This document shows positions 46,355 to 56,600 of a stretch of 64,000 bases of DNA, piece by piece; positions within the stretch are counted from its first letter, which is position 1; the number at the start of each line of letters is the position of its first letter. Position numbers and translations under genes: made by a program. The DNA is from Scheffersomyces stipitis CBS 6054 (taxonomy: Eukaryota; Ascomycota; Pichiomycetes; Serinales; Debaryomycetaceae), in contig NC_009042.1 in the NCBI RefSeq assembly GCF_000209165.1, forward strand, positions 1,116,001-1,180,000, read 5' to 3'. The notes beneath the pieces are model-generated. The model ran no database searches. It was not told where the DNA came from and worked only from the letters and a program-made list of their open reading frames with translations.

Positions 46355-49300
46355 CTATAACTTACGTGAATTCCTTTTCTTGTCTTTTGTTTTTGGCGTG
46401 GTTGCTACTCCACTATGTGCTGTTGCTGGTGGAGTGCTGAGTGAACTGGGAGAACCTAAACTTCCTTTGCTATTAGGTTTCCAAAGGTGGCGACCCTGGA
46501 CGCTGGGAGAAACATTCGTACTCGAGGCATTGGGTGAAAGCTTGGATGTTCTCTTAGATCTCTTTTTACTTCCTCCTAATAATTGTTCCAATCTCGTGGC
46601 ATTTTCGAAATTACTTGCTGCTTGCATATCTCCAGGAGAACCGACAGAAGGTGAAGTAGATGATAAATTGTACGAGGATCCTGTAGGGGTTATTGTACTA
46701 GGAGACTTGAAGGCTGTTGGAGTAGGCTGGTTCTCAAAATTAGGCGACATTGGAAGAACTGGTGTGGTAAAGCTGTCGTTCTTTGATTTCAATGTGCTTC
46801 TGCTGTTTCTGAACGGAATATAAGACCTCTTGGTCATGATCAGTGTGGCCTGGTTACCGTAGTTAGTGGCGCCGATGGAATCTGCCAAACTAGTCTTGAA
46901 GGAAGTATTGGACTGCGTTCTAGCCAAACTTCTATTCAAAATGACAGAAACCTTCTTATCATATATGTTAGGCGCAGAATCCATTGGAGCCAGAACATCG
47001 CTAGAATTGCTATATCTAGTGTCCACAGAAGCACTATGGATATGGGATTGACGGTCCACCAACGCATTATTTACTGGAACCACTCCCTTGTTTTCTGTAT
47101 CCTTTGTAAAGAAAGAATCGAAATCATCTAATGCAGCCCAGACATTGCTCAAAGAAGCGTCAGCCTCTTCAACTGCAACAGATACAGAGTCTCCATAGTC
47201 TGGAGCTGGTGCATAGTAATCTTCAAAGTGGAATTGAATCTCCTCTTCCTTTTGATGTTCTTCATTCTCGTCTACAAGAGCAGGAACAACACAAGTCGAG
47301 AAGACAGCATGAACATTATTTCTTGTACTAGCAGCAGTAACAGCAGGCATTGGAATAGCCCAACCATTTTCATCGGGTAGTCCAAACAATGTAGCAGTCT
47401 TTTCGTACTCTTTCTTGATACTAGTGTTTCCCAAGCTCATTCGTAAGACGTCTCTATCCAGTTGAGAGCCAGAGATAATTACAGCCTCGTCTAATACTTC
47501 TAGAGCCTGTTCGGCATAGTCAGTAAGTAAAAGACGTAATAAGGGAGAAATAAGATCTGCCCCAACTCCTACAAACTCGTCACACTGTAGATCCACCAAT
47601 GGGAAAATGTGTTTCAAAAGGCTCATAGTCTCAACTTTGACCCACGGAATCTTGTTTGAAAGGAAACCCAACAACAATACCAACGATTGAGCTTCGTAAA
47701 CTGGGAAGAAGATATCCTTGATTGTTGAAAGAGTCTGTACTACAAAATCCTTCTTGGATCTAAATCTGTTCTTGGATAGCGATTCCATTATTCTGGCAAG
47801 CGATGGCTTGCCAGCACTTTCAGCTAAACTGCTTAGTGCTGATGCAGCCCGCTCGATTTCTGGTGGTATGGACTTTTGATGTAAAGCATGCAAGAAACGA
47901 GGCATGTTTGCCAACAATGACATCAACAATCTTGAATCGCCCATTCCAATAATTTCACTGTCTTTAAGTGTATTCAACTTATCAAGGAACTTGATGGAAG
48001 GTTCCCATGCCGTTGCCGACCGTAAACCGACGAGTACAATCAGTTGCAAGCCCTCGAACTTTCCTTCCCATTTTGGAGGGAAGGTGGAAATTAAACATGA
48101 GACTGTGTCTGGAGCGTCCAAGTCAATCTTGGAAATAAATTTATTCATCGTCGAAAGAACTTCAATGAATTCTTGCTCGTGGATTGTACTCAAACATGCA
48201 ACACTCGACCAGAAAAGTTGAGGGAAGTCGATAAGTTTGTCGGAGTCTAACTCTGCAGTGATGGCATTCAATGTCATAAGAATTTGCATGGCAAAGCCTT
48301 GAATATCTAATGTCTCGTCTGAAATAGTATTAGACAAACGGTGCAACATGTCCTTCAACATACTCTGGTCCAAGAATGAAAGCAAGGATCTAAATATTTG
48401 GAACGAACGACATGCGATATGTCGAACAGCACAAGTCGTTGCCCAATTCAAAGAAACTCTACTCCATTCATCTTGGAGCTTTGGTGCTACATTCACGAAG
48501 ATTTCCAATATGTTTCTAGCCAAAAGATCCATATTCTTAGGAGTTCTGGCACCCTTCTTATCATTGTTTAAGTCATCATATACCCATAAGTGTTTGAAAT
48601 GGTCACGTTGTCTTAAAGTTTCGATGGTTGTTGCTGACTTAGGTTCATTAGGCGCCAAAGTTTGGATCAAATGAATCAACAATGCTCCTGCCAGTTCTTG
48701 AACAATAAACAAGTAATGATCAAGCAATGAGAAAGTGACATGCAACAACAAGGGCAATTTTTCGATCATTCTGTCATTCGAGACGGTAAGAAGATCAACC
48801 AAAAATACCATGGAGATTTGACCAATAGAAAAAGCTGCATCCTTTTCATTGAAAGGGATAATCTTCCACAAGTTTGCGACATAAGGAAACTCTGATGTAT
48901 CTGCAGCAACACTATTGTTTCCTTTAGGCTGAGGTGGAACCATCAACTTCGGTTGCAAATTGTCAATCAACTTATCAATTACAATTAGTGGATCTGTTTG
49001 AGAGAAAGATAAGTAGTCAATGATTTGTCTTGAATACTCCACAAAAACTGGATTCTTCCTTTCCAAACAGTTGCGCATAATAAAGTCGACAATTTTGTCA
49101 AAGTTATTGGAATTGCTGGCAAAGGTGACCCAAAGCGCTTCAACCTCGTTCGAAATTTTCGAACTGAACTTCACAGTAATTTCAAAAAGATTGTTCAACA
49201 CCATCAATGATGAAGAATCTAATTGCTGTACATAGTCTTTCTTTTCTTTATCTTCAATGCCTTCTTCTGTTGGGATATACTTCAAAACCACATTCTGTAC

Positions 49301-52300
49301 CCAAGGTAGCAAACAGGATAAAATGTCTCTTCTAGAACTATTTCCAACTAAGTTGAAATACTTTGTCATATAACTTATTCTGATAAACGATCCATCAGCC
49401 TCTAAAGTTGCTAGATGTGAAGAAATATCAAACAATGCTTTCTTGTAGACGATTTTAGTCTTGCTACAAACTGACTCTGTAAACTTGTCTGAGGTTGTTG
49501 AAGAACCAAAATATTTGCTCTCTAGAGCCTTGAGTAGTTTCATACTGGCAAGTCTCACCTCGTAATTATCGTGGCCGATTAAGAAAGTTGCGAGACAAAC
49601 TAAGTCGTATGGAGTTTCTTCAGGATTCACTGACTTCAAGTAAACGTCCACAAATATGGTGAAATAACTTTCTGTTGTCCTCGAACTGTCTTGAGAGGAA
49701 TAGCATTCCTTGATAACCTCTTGGTAGATATCATTGTTGTCCATATTAAGGGTTATTATATTTCTCAATGCGACTTTCCCTATTTCGTGAGCACGATCAT
49801 CCTCTGAAGCAAACAAAGCATGGATCCAATTCAATAAGGCGGGAATGTCAAATGACATCACCGCCAACTTTCCTGGGAATTGAATTTCCTGTTTAATTTG
49901 GCCAGAACAAAGTACAGCCATACAACTTAGAGAAGAAAACTGCAAAGCCTTCTTCTCTACTTCCAAGATTGCTGTTGCAGAAGCGACGTCTTTATTATGG
50001 CCTACCTTCTTTATCATAGAATTGTAACGATCCTCAGCTATAGTGCTAGCATCTCCATAGCCACACCATTCTTTCAAATAATTGAAACAACCAATTCTTG
50101 CTTCGAATGGTAACCACTTGTCCAAATCTGACTTTTCATTCAAGCTAATAAAAACATTCTCCAAAAAACCGCAGAAGAAACGACGAAGCTTCTGGAATTC
50201 AATATCAATCTGTGTTGAAGGCAAGGATAAGAATGACTTAACATTCTTCACGATGGATATCAAATTTGCAATCATCCAGTCATCTTGGAAGACCAAATCA
50301 TCCTTCTTGAATCTCTGAGTGATGTTATTTAAGATGTATATAACTTCAATTCGCAATCGATCCTCTGCTGGGTCTCTCTTTTTGTCAATTTCCCAGTCAT
50401 TAATACTGGAAGGAATATTCTCAAGAAGAGTCTTGAAGATATTTATGTTGATACAGCTCAAGCCAGATATGATCGCCTCTCTAACCATCAGTTGTTGAGA
50501 CTTTAAAAGTGGTAAAACCATTCTAAAAACTGATTTGGCACTAGTAATCTTCTGATGCTGTATATACATTTGCATTGACTTCTTTCTTCCATGTGTAGGC
50601 TGGTTTGGAAATGAAATCTTCTGTTCACTGGTAGATGTCAAAGAACAGCATGCAAATATTAAATACAACTTCCACTGGTTAACTAATACTTCAGGTGGAG
50701 CATTCGTAGATGATCTCGAAAACAATGACGAAGTGTAGGACCTGTAACTTTCAGAGTACTCCAACACAAGCTCGTGCATTTGAACCAAATTAACACAAAC
50801 AATAGAACGACACATGGCAACTGGCATTGGACATCTCTCGAAAAATATATCAAGTAACCGTGGATATAAACGGAACCAAATAGTAGAATCGATACCATAA
50901 TCGGACTCGGCTAGTCGGACAAGGATATTCTTTCTGTTCTTCAATTTTGACAACCTCGTTCGTTCCGGAACACTAAGCTCCTTTCTATACGGTTTAATCA
51001 ATTCTAAGAAATCAATGTCCTCTAAAATGTGGATCAATCTAGTGCCTACATCAGCAGCGAATTTTGAGGAGCTTCTTGAGTGCTTCTTGGAGAGATCAGG
51101 ATCACTGTTGATTTCCTTCTGAGGCATGTTATCCGTCAATTTGTATATCTCTTGATCAAATAATTCTACAAGCTTCAAGATAGTAATGCCGTAATGTCTG
51201 GTTTTTGAATCCTGTGAACACAAAAAGAACAAACCATTACCCTCGACCTCTTCAATAACAGTGATAATAGTTTTCCATTCTAGCTGATCGCTGAGATTCA
51301 ACTTGTTCCCATTCTCGTGTGTGTCAGGTTTTGGTAAATTTTCCGCCGTATGGTTAATCTGATACAAATCGTTGAGAACATCTAGTTTCATCATTTCATC
51401 GTCCTGGGCAAGTTGATTCGTTGAAATTTCGTGCAACGAGTTTTCAAATATTTCTTGAAATTGCTTTAGCCAGCAATTCAATAAATCAACATATATCTTC
51501 AATAATCGATTAAACTCTGTAGAAATCAAATATGAAGAATCGTAACTAGGACCTGGTTTATCAGAAAAGTGAAAAGCAATCTTAGCAAAAGTTGTTATTA
51601 GACTGCTTGGATTCTTTCTGGAAGCCAATTTTTTCAAGGCATTGATGGAAGCACTCGCAACCCTAAAGTTTTCGTGAACTGCATTTCTTGTCAAGATTTC
51701 AATAACATGTTTGAAGCTGATGCCAGAAGTTGAAGATTGCTCGTTGTGTAAGGGTACCAAAGTCCAAGGAACTCCATCGATAAGTGTAGCAAAGAGTTCG
51801 ATCTGCAAATTCTTCGTAATTTGGTAGTTGAAGTCGATTCCAAAATGAAATCCCGAAAAGGGAGATGGAGCTTTTGCTGACCCACTATTAGAAGAGGAAC
51901 TCAACAGGCCGCCATTTTCAGATCCCCATACATGGGCACCATATTGGCCATCTAAAATCTTAAACAATGATGCGAATGTTCGACAAATCTCCTCATGAGA
52001 CAAAGCATTGTTCGAGTTTTTGGCAATGAAGGAAAATTCATTTAAGCGCACAGAGTGTTTTGTACTTTCAGCAGACTTCTTACCTATATTCTTAGGATGT
52101 GGATTGTTAGAGTCGTTTACTTTAAATATTCTTTCGTTGAATACTTCGTCAGTAGGGAATGCTGGTTTTCTGCCTAGTTCATAATCCTCCAATATAGCCA
52201 AATAGCTTTTGATTGTTAAAATCAATCTTTCCGAGGATAAACCCTCTAGGTTACTTCCATTAAAGCTTAGCTTGAGCAACTTTATGAAAACATTATCAAG

Positions 52301-55171
52301 TACATAGTTGAGGTGGTTGAATCCAACAATTCTGAGCAATTCTACCAAACAACTCAAGAGTAAGTTGTCTGACGTAATCCATTGATGCTTCTTGCTGGTA
52401 TTTGTGCTGTTGAAGAGCAAGATCTGAAACAAACCATCCAATTTTTTGATGGTATTATTCAAAGTGTCTGGTAATCTATAAATGTAAACCCATACCAATC
52501 TTGCCAAACACACAATAAATGTCGTCTTGTCATCGACATCAACTTTTGGTTTAAGTTTAAAACTATTATCTTCTATAATTTTAAACCACACATCCGAAAA
52601 CAATTCTTTTCGCGAAACAGACAATACAGATGTCATCAAATGCAAGGAATATGCCCAGCCATTATTAGACAAGGATATTGGGCTAGCTGATTGCAACCCA
52701 TTAGATGAGCCATTGGTAGTGCTACTAGACGAGCTTGAAAGAGCAGACGAAGAAGTGCTTGCACTGGAAGTCTTAGTTGAGTGTTTCCAAATCTGGTAAG
52801 CCTTGTAGAAGATCTTCTCCACAGCTTCTACCCAAGTAGGATGGTTAGCTTCTGCTGTCATTATGTTTGCAAGTGGTAGAACCAAACTACTGAGTACTTC
52901 ACAATAGGCATAGATGATAGTTTCGTTTTGAGACTTTTCAAAGAACTTGGCTAAGGATTGCATAAACTCTGCACTTTCCTCAAACACATCCAAAGGGTAG
53001 TTTGTAAGTTTCAAATATCTCATTCCACTTATAAGAAGGTGTATTTTAGGTTCGTCGTCTTGTTTGACATGAACAGGGATCTTCTCCAAATCAGCAATAA
53101 AACAATCACTGACGCTGAGGAATCGCTTTTCGGACATGAATCCTAGTAACTGAGCAAATAAATTCCAGTTTGCTGCTCTGACTAACGATTGACTCATGCC
53201 TATGGGATCGGTGGTTTTCAACTGTGTGTAGACGATCTCTTGTAATTTGTCTTCGAGATCTTCTCCCATCACTTCGTTAGAAGTTTGCTTTACTACTTCA
53301 ATTAATACTCTACACAAAATGTAAATGGAAGCCAAAGACTTTCTATCAGCCTGGATAGCAGTTTCTCTAGCTTGAGATATTTGCTCATCGTAGAAGGTCT
53401 TGTGTCTCAGAAACTCGCTTTCATATCTTCTGCGAGACTCCGTTCCCGGTGACGCTGTACCAGCTATAGCTGAGCCACTGGTAGGAGCCGCTGAAGATGC
53501 TGATTGGTTTCTTCTATGGGAGACTTTGGAGAAGCTCTTTGTCCTAATAAGACTTAAACTCCGCTTTGTACGGCCATTCACGTTGGCATTCTTGGCAATT
53601 CCAGGCTGCGTTGGACTAATTTGTGTGTTACTGTTGTTTGAAGCTTTCAACAAATTGACTTTTGCGGTGGATAAAGTTCTTTCTACTTCTGCTGCTGCCA
53701 TAGAAGCTACTTCACTTTTGGATTTTCTCCAAAACATGACACTGTCGATGACGGGTTTTGGTTTTCTTCTGGCGATATAACCTAATGATTCTACAATTTT
53801 GTCAAACTGTGGATCTACTCCTTCTGCTAATAAGTCGATTATTGGCGGTTCTTCTTCAAGGGCATAATCCAAACACAAATTAAGCTTGCGTTCAGCATGA
53901 CGTACAAACTGAGTGAATATTATATGCAAAGTATACTCAGCTGGGGTCTTCAGGTCTGTTGCCAATCCTTTACGAAGAGAACTGAACTCTTCACCGTTCG
54001 AAAAGTTCAATCGCTGGACAGTAGTAGAAGACATAGGAGGTGGAAGTTGTGGTGATGGCTCCATGTGGTCTAGGATTGCAGCTTGAGACAGCAGAGACAA
54101 CGATGATGGCTTCTTCTTTATCTTCACGTTGTTGAATTTGAAGTTCTCCCCTGTAGGAGAGTCTTCTGACAAAGTTCTTTGTTGCTGTCTCAGTTGGTAC
54201 AATTTACTGTGGATGGCTGGAGGATCCTGAAGCTTGAACGAGTATTCCTTGCTTGGTTCGTTAGCGAGAAATTCCTGTGCTAGTTGATCCATTGGAGGAT
54301 TTGTCTGAATTTGTGTCTGTGCACTTTGTGGTCTAGAGGCTGTTAATGTGTGTTGTTCAGACGATACAAGCTGTGGAGCTACATGACCAGTATCGTTTTG
54401 GATCGTACGGTCGTACGAGACTTCTGTCAATGCGAGTGATATCTTGGAGTTAATATCAGGGTTATACGAGGCAACAGCCGAGAGACTGTAGTCGGAGTTT
54501 CGGTCCAGAATCAGTGCTGATTCACCAGGAAAATGTGGTAAGGGCGGTGGAGTTCTGATGAGAAAACTAGGTCCATTCTTAAAGGAGTAACCGAAGTCAG
54601 GGGATAAGGGAGACTTTACAGGTTCCTGGTTTCCCATTAAGGACGATGCGATTTCTTCGGTATTTTCACCACCATGAGCATTGATTTCGTTGATATTATC
54701 GTTGTAGATCTGAGGATCGTCTACTTCGTTGAAGTCTGGATTTTGTGACAAATTGTCCAAGTCTGTTTCGTAGTGGTTGTTGGGAGTACTCGAGGCCTGG
54801 TGGTGGTCAAACAAATCTTGTTGTGGTGAATACTGTGAAGCATACGATTGGTCTATTTCTTGTGGGGCCTGGAAACGGTGTTGGTAATGAGAAACATATT
54901 GAGAATTGGACTGAGAATCAGAACGAGAATGATGTTGAGGATTTGAATGAAGTTGATGCTGAGGGTGTTGGGAACTATCTTGAGGATGTGGGTGTGGATG
55001 TATACTGCTATGATACGGCTGTTCCTGCTGGTGTAGTGCTGATCGCATGGCCACTGGGTCTTCGTCTATTTCTGGGTAGATCAAGTCTGTATTGATTTGG
55101 GTGATCGCGCCTCTGTCGATGCCGTCGTGGGCATACTCGGTCAAGTTGTCCAAGTCCGGTATCTCTATCAT
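46355..55171 (-). CDS. TAO3: Furry-family cell morphogenesis scaffold Tao3/Pag1
   Basis: A giant (2938 aa) single-exon scaffold protein of the RAM network, which brings the NDR kinase Cbk1 and its upstream kinase Kic1 together to control polarity, septation and Ace2. After a disordered His/Gln/Ser-rich N-terminus (residues 1-400), the conserved Furry N-terminal domain starts at about 408 (TPAEYTLHIIFTQFVRHAERKLNLCLDYALEEEP). HEAT/ARM-like helical repeats fill the middle (about 600-2600), followed by a Ser/Thr-rich tail ending RNSRKL. Four HxRxxS motifs suit NDR-kinase phosphorylation: H81-S86, H552-S557, H1364-S1369 and H1527-S1532. It is about 560 residues longer than S. cerevisiae Tao3 (2376 aa), largely through disordered insertions. 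Start is the ATG at 55171. Divergent with MET18. Confidence 0.95.
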   Translation of the reverse strand: MIEIPDLDNLTEYAHDGIDRGAITQINTDLIYPEIDEDPVAMRSALHQQEQPYHSSIHPHPHPQDSSQHPQHQLHSNPQHHSRSDSQSNSQYVSHYQHRFQAPQEIDQSYASQYSPQQDLFDHHQASSTPNNHYETDLDNLSQNPDFNEVDDPQIYNDNINEINAHGGENTEEIASSLMGNQEPVKSPLSPDFGYSFKNGPSFLIRTPPPLPHFPGESALILDRNSDYSLSAVASYNPDINSKISLALTEVSYDRTIQNDTGHVAPQLVSSEQHTLTASRPQSAQTQIQTNPPMDQLAQEFLANEPSKEYSFKLQDPPAIHSKLYQLRQQQRTLSEDSPTGENFKFNNVKIKKKPSSLSLLSQAAILDHMEPSPQLPPPMSSTTVQRLNFSNGEEFSSLRKGLATDLKTPAEYTLHIIFTQFVRHAERKLNLCLDYALEEEPPIIDLLAEGVDPQFDKIVESLGYIARRKPKPVIDSVMFWRKSKSEVASMAAAEVERTLSTAKVNLLKASNNSNTQISPTQPGIAKNANVNGRTKRSLSLIRTKSFSKVSHRRNQSASSAAPTSGSAIAGTASPGTESRRRYESEFLRHKTFYDEQISQARETAIQADRKSLASIYILCRVLIEVVKQTSNEVMGEDLEDKLQEIVYTQLKTTDPIGMSQSLVRAANWNLFAQLLGFMSEKRFLSVSDCFIADLEKIPVHVKQDDEPKIHLLISGMRYLKLTNYPLDVFEESAEFMQSLAKFFEKSQNETIIYAYCEVLSSLVLPLANIMTAEANHPTWVEAVEKIFYKAYQIWKHSTKTSSASTSSSALSSSSSSTTNGSSNGLQSASPISLSNNGWAYSLHLMTSVLSVSRKELFSDVWFKIIEDNSFKLKPKVDVDDKTTFIVCLARLVWVYIYRLPDTLNNTIKKLDGLFQILLFNSTNTSKKHQWITSDNLLLSCLVELLRIVGFNHLNYVLDNVFIKLLKLSFNGSNLEGLSSERLILTIKSYLAILEDYELGRKPAFPTDEVFNERIFKVNDSNNPHPKNIGKKSAESTKHSVRLNEFSFIAKNSNNALSHEEICRTFASLFKILDGQYGAHVWGSENGGLLSSSSNSGSAKAPSPFSGFHFGIDFNYQITKNLQIELFATLIDGVPWTLVPLHNEQSSTSGISFKHVIEILTRNAVHENFRVASASINALKKLASRKNPSSLITTFAKIAFHFSDKPGPSYDSSYLISTEFNRLLKIYVDLLNCWLKQFQEIFENSLHEISTNQLAQDDEMMKLDVLNDLYQINHTAENLPKPDTHENGNKLNLSDQLEWKTIITVIEEVEGNGLFFLCSQDSKTRHYGITILKLVELFDQEIYKLTDNMPQKEINSDPDLSKKHSRSSSKFAADVGTRLIHILEDIDFLELIKPYRKELSVPERTRLSKLKNRKNILVRLAESDYGIDSTIWFRLYPRLLDIFFERCPMPVAMCRSIVCVNLVQMHELVLEYSESYRSYTSSLFSRSSTNAPPEVLVNQWKLYLIFACCSLTSTSEQKISFPNQPTHGRKKSMQMYIQHQKITSAKSVFRMVLPLLKSQQLMVREAIISGLSCININIFKTLLENIPSSINDWEIDKKRDPAEDRLRIEVIYILNNITQRFKKDDLVFQDDWMIANLISIVKNVKSFLSLPSTQIDIEFQKLRRFFCGFLENVFISLNEKSDLDKWLPFEARIGCFNYLKEWCGYGDASTIAEDRYNSMIKKVGHNKDVASATAILEVEKKALQFSSLSCMAVLCSGQIKQEIQFPGKLAVMSFDIPALLNWIHALFASEDDRAHEIGKVALRNIITLNMDNNDIYQEVIKECYSSQDSSRTTESYFTIFVDVYLKSVNPEETPYDLVCLATFLIGHDNYEVRLASMKLLKALESKYFGSSTTSDKFTESVCSKTKIVYKKALFDISSHLATLEADGSFIRISYMTKYFNLVGNSSRRDILSCLLPWVQNVVLKYIPTEEGIEDKEKKDYVQQLDSSSLMVLNNLFEITVKFSSKISNEVEALWVTFASNSNNFDKIVDFIMRNCLERKNPVFVEYSRQIIDYLSFSQTDPLIVIDKLIDNLQPKLMVPPQPKGNNSVAADTSEFPYVANLWKIIPFNEKDAAFSIGQISMVFLVDLLTVSNDRMIEKLPLLLHVTFSLLDHYLFIVQELAGALLIHLIQTLAPNEPKSATTIETLRQRDHFKHLWVYDDLNNDKKGARTPKNMDLLARNILEIFVNVAPKLQDEWSRVSLNWATTCAVRHIACRSFQIFRSLLSFLDQSMLKDMLHRLSNTISDETLDIQGFAMQILMTLNAITAELDSDKLIDFPQLFWSSVACLSTIHEQEFIEVLSTMNKFISKIDLDAPDTVSCLISTFPPKWEGKFEGLQLIVLVGLRSATAWEPSIKFLDKLNTLKDSEIIGMGDSRLLMSLLANMPRFLHALHQKSIPPEIERAASALSSLAESAGKPSLARIMESLSKNRFRSKKDFVVQTLSTIKDIFFPVYEAQSLVLLLGFLSNKIPWVKVETMSLLKHIFPLVDLQCDEFVGVGADLISPLLRLLLTDYAEQALEVLDEAVIISGSQLDRDVLRMSLGNTSIKKEYEKTATLFGLPDENGWAIPMPAVTAASTRNNVHAVFSTCVVPALVDENEEHQKEEEIQFHFEDYYAPAPDYGDSVSVAVEEADASLSNVWAALDDFDSFFTKDTENKGVVPVNNALVDRQSHIHSASVDTRYSNSSDVLAPMDSAPNIYDKKVSVILNRSLARTQSNTSFKTSLADSIGATNYGNQATLIMTKRSYIPFRNSRSTLKSKNDSFTTPVLPMSPNFENQPTPTAFKSPSTITPTGSSYNLSSTSPSVGSPGDMQAASNFENATRLEQLLGGSKKRSKRTSKLSPNASSTNVSPSVQGRHLWKPNSKGSLGSPSSLSTPPATAHSGVATTPKTKDKKRNSRKL

Positions 55172-56600
55172 TGCGACGAGAGGTTCTACAGTAGAAGAAC
55201 AGTGATAGAACAGGCGAAGAGGGAGGATAAGACAATTGACAGAAATGAAACAACTGCTTGTATTATACTACTCAGAAGTTATAAACTTTTTTCGCTACCA
55301 GCCTCTGAGGACTTTATAAAGGAGCAGCAGCCAAATCGCGTATAATTGCAGGGGAGCTGTAGACTTGACACCGGTGCTACTCAGCAACAGACGAGGAAGG
55401 GGCTACAGGGAAAGAAGATTGCCAGGCTGTGATTTGGTTGAAACTGCCAATGAAGGCTGGTGAAAGCTCTGAGAAAAGGGTAGAAAATTTCAGAGCAGCC
55501 TCAGATTCTATCATACTCTTCTCTATTATACTTCTGTATCGTACAATTCTTTACTTTTATTCATTCACTAACCTGGTTAGCCTAATTCTTTAGGGAAGTT
55601 CTTTATTCTTATTCTTAGACTTTACAGTATGTTAATTCTTAATTTTTTCTTTACATCAACTCTCTTCATTTACTTTGTCTATATTAATTCTGACCAGATC
55701 CCACCCCGTTCGTTCATCCCAGACACGTTTGATTTGCCTTACCAGGAGCAGTTCGGCCATCTACAACAATGCTAAAACATTGTTTGGCCTCTCTCATTAG
55801 TAGGCTCAAAGGCTGATCAAAGTCATTATAAGTCGCCATTAGCATTGCTGTTGTCGCTAAGGGAGTCAAATCAAATCTTCCCAAGGACCCTGCCGTTCCA
55901 AACCTCTGGACACTATAAAAAGCGCAAGGTCAGATCAACCTTATATAGCACTTATACCACGTTATTGCCCTAACCACTTTCTTGATCTACCATTTCGTTT
56001 AATAAATCCTTCTCTGCCCTGCCCTTTTTCTCTCTCCATTCTGTACGACCGTGCCTTTGTCAGGTTCTGGACCGTTTGTTCAATGTCGTTGCAATTTAAC
56101 CATTTCATTTTGCTCTGCAACTCTTCCAACATTCCAATTTGCATTTCCCTAAATAGGAAGGCCGATGGGTTTCTCATGACAACCCCGGTGTCTAGTTGCC
56201 ATCAGCAGCTCTGCCTTCATTTATGTATGACACTGCCCTCCGGATTAGACACTACGAAACCATGGGCACCTCGACCTTCATTTCGCTAGCAAAACTTCCG
56301 ATTTTTGGCTACAAGAATTTACTTGAATATCAGAACCCATTACTAGAGTAGAGATTACACTTCAACATTTGCAACCGCCAAAGCGATCCAATAATTGCCG
56401 TTGTCTACCTCATAATACCATAAGATAAGATAAGATTAAGAATTTCACGTGATTTAAGTCACGCTGAATTTTTCAGTCAAGTGACCTCTGGTCCTTCATA
56501 TCGAGATTATTCATCGGTATCGAATTTGATCTAAGCTTGGATCAACTTCCAGTTAGGCAAGCCAATACGTCTCTCAATCCGCCCTAAGCTCTTATTTGTG
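55172..56600. other. divergent promoter region TAO3 / MET18
   Basis: 1.43 kb without a supported gene; the largest frames are about 70 codons on each strand near 56000-56290, without homology. It contains GATAAG repeats (56421-56436) and CACGTG (56446..56451), both close to the MET18 side. Confidence 0.45.
56446..56451. promoter_or_regulatory. MET18: CACGTG site upstream of MET18
   Basis: TTCACGTGA, about 150 nt upstream of the MET18 ATG. This is the Cbf1 consensus; Cbf1 was first known from methionine genes, which makes it plausible here. Confidence 0.45.

Noticed and set aside
46347..46823. 158-codon plus-strand frame
   Set aside because: Antisense shadow of the TAO3 C-terminal Ser/Thr-rich tail.
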